Shown in pieces: positions 4,764 to 5,294 of a DNA stretch of 5,294 nt. Under the pieces are notes generated by a model that was not told the DNA's origin, made no database searches, and saw nothing but the letters and a program-made list of their open reading frames with translations. A program made the translations under genes and the position numbers. This stretch comes from JAJXZP01 sp035505775 (GTDB taxonomy: Bacteria > Spirochaetota > Spirochaetia > Treponematales > Rectinemataceae): contig DATJQN010000257.1 of NCBI GenBank assembly GCA_035505775.1, forward strand, positions 1 to 5,294, in the 5' to 3' direction. Numbering within the stretch: position 1 is the first letter of the stretch; the number at the start of each line of letters is the position of its first letter.

Positions 4764-5294
4764 ATGCTCCTCTCCGAGCTGGTACTCCGCATGCTCTCGC
4801 GCCGGCGTCCCGGCCCTTCCGGGGGCTTCCGGGGTGGCGGCGAAGTCGGAGGCGAGGCCGGAGGCGAGGGCGGAGGCCCGGCGCGGGGAGCCGCCGTGAT
4901 CGCCTTTGTCGGCGCCGGCGGCAAGACGAGCGGGAGGTATCTCCTCGCCGGGGAGCTCGGCAGGTCAGAGGACGCCGGGCGCGTGGAAACGGTCGCGTCT
5001 CGCCCGTGGAGCGGACAGCCCCGCATCCTGTTGAGCAGCACGACGAAGCTGTACGACCCCCGATTCGAGCCGCAGCGACCCGAACTGCGCGTAGAACTGG
5101 AGCCGGCGCTTGGACCGGGGGTGGATGCCGGGGCCGGCGAGTTCGAGAAGAGTCTCGGCCGGGTCCGGGCGCGGGCGGGAGGCGGAGCGCCGCAGCTCCT
5201 CGCCTCGGCGCGGCTGGCGGAGGAGGGGAAGCTGCTCGGCGTCGCACCGGAGGCCCTCTGCACCCTCGCCGAGGGCTATGACTGCATTGTCGTG
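4764..5294 (+). CDS. yqeC: YqeC-family selenium-dependent hydroxylase accessory protein (3' end missing)
   Basis: The reading frame stays open from ATG 4764 to the window edge, giving 177 residues without a stop. VIAFVGAGGKTS (45-56) is the P-loop variant GxGGKT typical of the YqeC family. ILLSSTTKLYDP (88-99) matches the conserved TTTK segment, and EEGKLLGVAPEAL followed by YDCIVV (153-177) matches the GKL-G-P-E block and the strand that normally leads into an EADGA motif, here just beyond the edge. YqeC is known by genome association with selenium-dependent molybdenum hydroxylases; its biochemical role is not established. Oddities are a Gly-rich insert (19-42) between the N-terminal helix and the P-loop, and a longer than usual stretch (68-87) between P-loop and TTTK. 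The start has only a weak site (TAGG) and lies three bases after xdhC, so coupled translation is likely; ATG 4791 is an alternative. Family assignment is by motif reading. Confidence 0.8.
   Translation, partial: MLLSELVLRMLSRRRPGPSGGFRGGGEVGGEAGGEGGGPARGAAVIAFVGAGGKTSGRYLLAGELGRSEDAGRVETVASRPWSGQPRILLSSTTKLYDPRFEPQRPELRVELEPALGPGVDAGAGEFEKSLGRVRARAGGGAPQLLASARLAEEGKLLGVAPEALCTLAEGYDCIVV
4845..4880 (+). repeat. In-frame 12-base tandem repeat, three copies, in the YqeC-like gene
   Basis: The units GTCGGAGGCGAG (4845-4856), GCCGGAGGCGAG (4857-4868) and GGCGGAGGCCCG (4869-4880) are in register with the codons and encode VGGE, AGGE and GGGP. The first two copies differ at one base; the third has diverged at its end. 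They make up the core of a Gly-rich linker that separates an N-terminal helix from the P-loop strand. Replication slippage is the likely origin, and copy number may vary between strains without breaking the frame. Confidence 0.8.

Noticed and set aside
4493..5281. Plus-strand open frame of 262 codons overlapping xdhC and the YqeC-like gene
   Set aside because: Out of frame with both real genes and mostly Arg, Gly and Ala. The in-phase frame from 4764 carries the conserved YqeC motifs.
1..5294. CRISPR arrays, tRNA or rRNA genes, insertion sequences
   Set aside because: No regularly spaced repeats, no tRNA-like T-loop and acceptor patterns, and no transposase frame or terminal inverted repeats were seen on either strand.

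Overview
The window is high-G+C bacterial DNA (clearly above 60% by eye), densely coding, with Shine-Dalgarno sites and recognisable sigma70-type promoters. The M16 peptidase, the HisKA_2-type histidine kinase and a selenium-dependent molybdenum hydroxylase accessory gene (YqeC type) together fit an anaerobe or facultative anaerobe such as a high-G+C spirochaete, deltaproteobacterium or Firmicute relative. No single gene here settles the taxonomy; spirochaete is only a lean.

Left half (minus strand, reading right to left): a single-domain response regulator (2453 to 2064), a small thioredoxin-fold protein with a one-cysteine active site (1942 to 1592), and an exported zinc peptidase of the M16 (pitrilysin) family (1509 to 7). 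The thioredoxin-like gene has its own promoter placed so that transcription would begin at or next to its start codon. The peptidase follows 82 bases later, probably in the same transcript, and a Shine-Dalgarno-like GGAGG right at the left edge suggests that the operon continues outside the window.

Middle: the response regulator and a membrane-bound histidine kinase (2689 to 3711, plus strand) diverge from a roughly 235-base intergenic region. It holds an extended -10 promoter for the regulator and two short perfect dyads in the leader of the kinase.

Right half (plus strand): kinase, XdhC-family molybdoenzyme maturation protein (3708 to 4760) and YqeC-family protein (4764 to beyond the edge) form a tight operon, with a 4-base ATGA overlap and then a 3-base gap. 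The likely reading is a two-component system in the same transcription unit as maturation factors for a molybdenum hydroxylase, possibly a selenium-dependent one of the purine/xanthine dehydrogenase type. The hydroxylase itself would lie further right. The YqeC-like gene is cut by the window end and carries an in-frame 12-base tandem repeat encoding a Gly-rich insert just before its P-loop.
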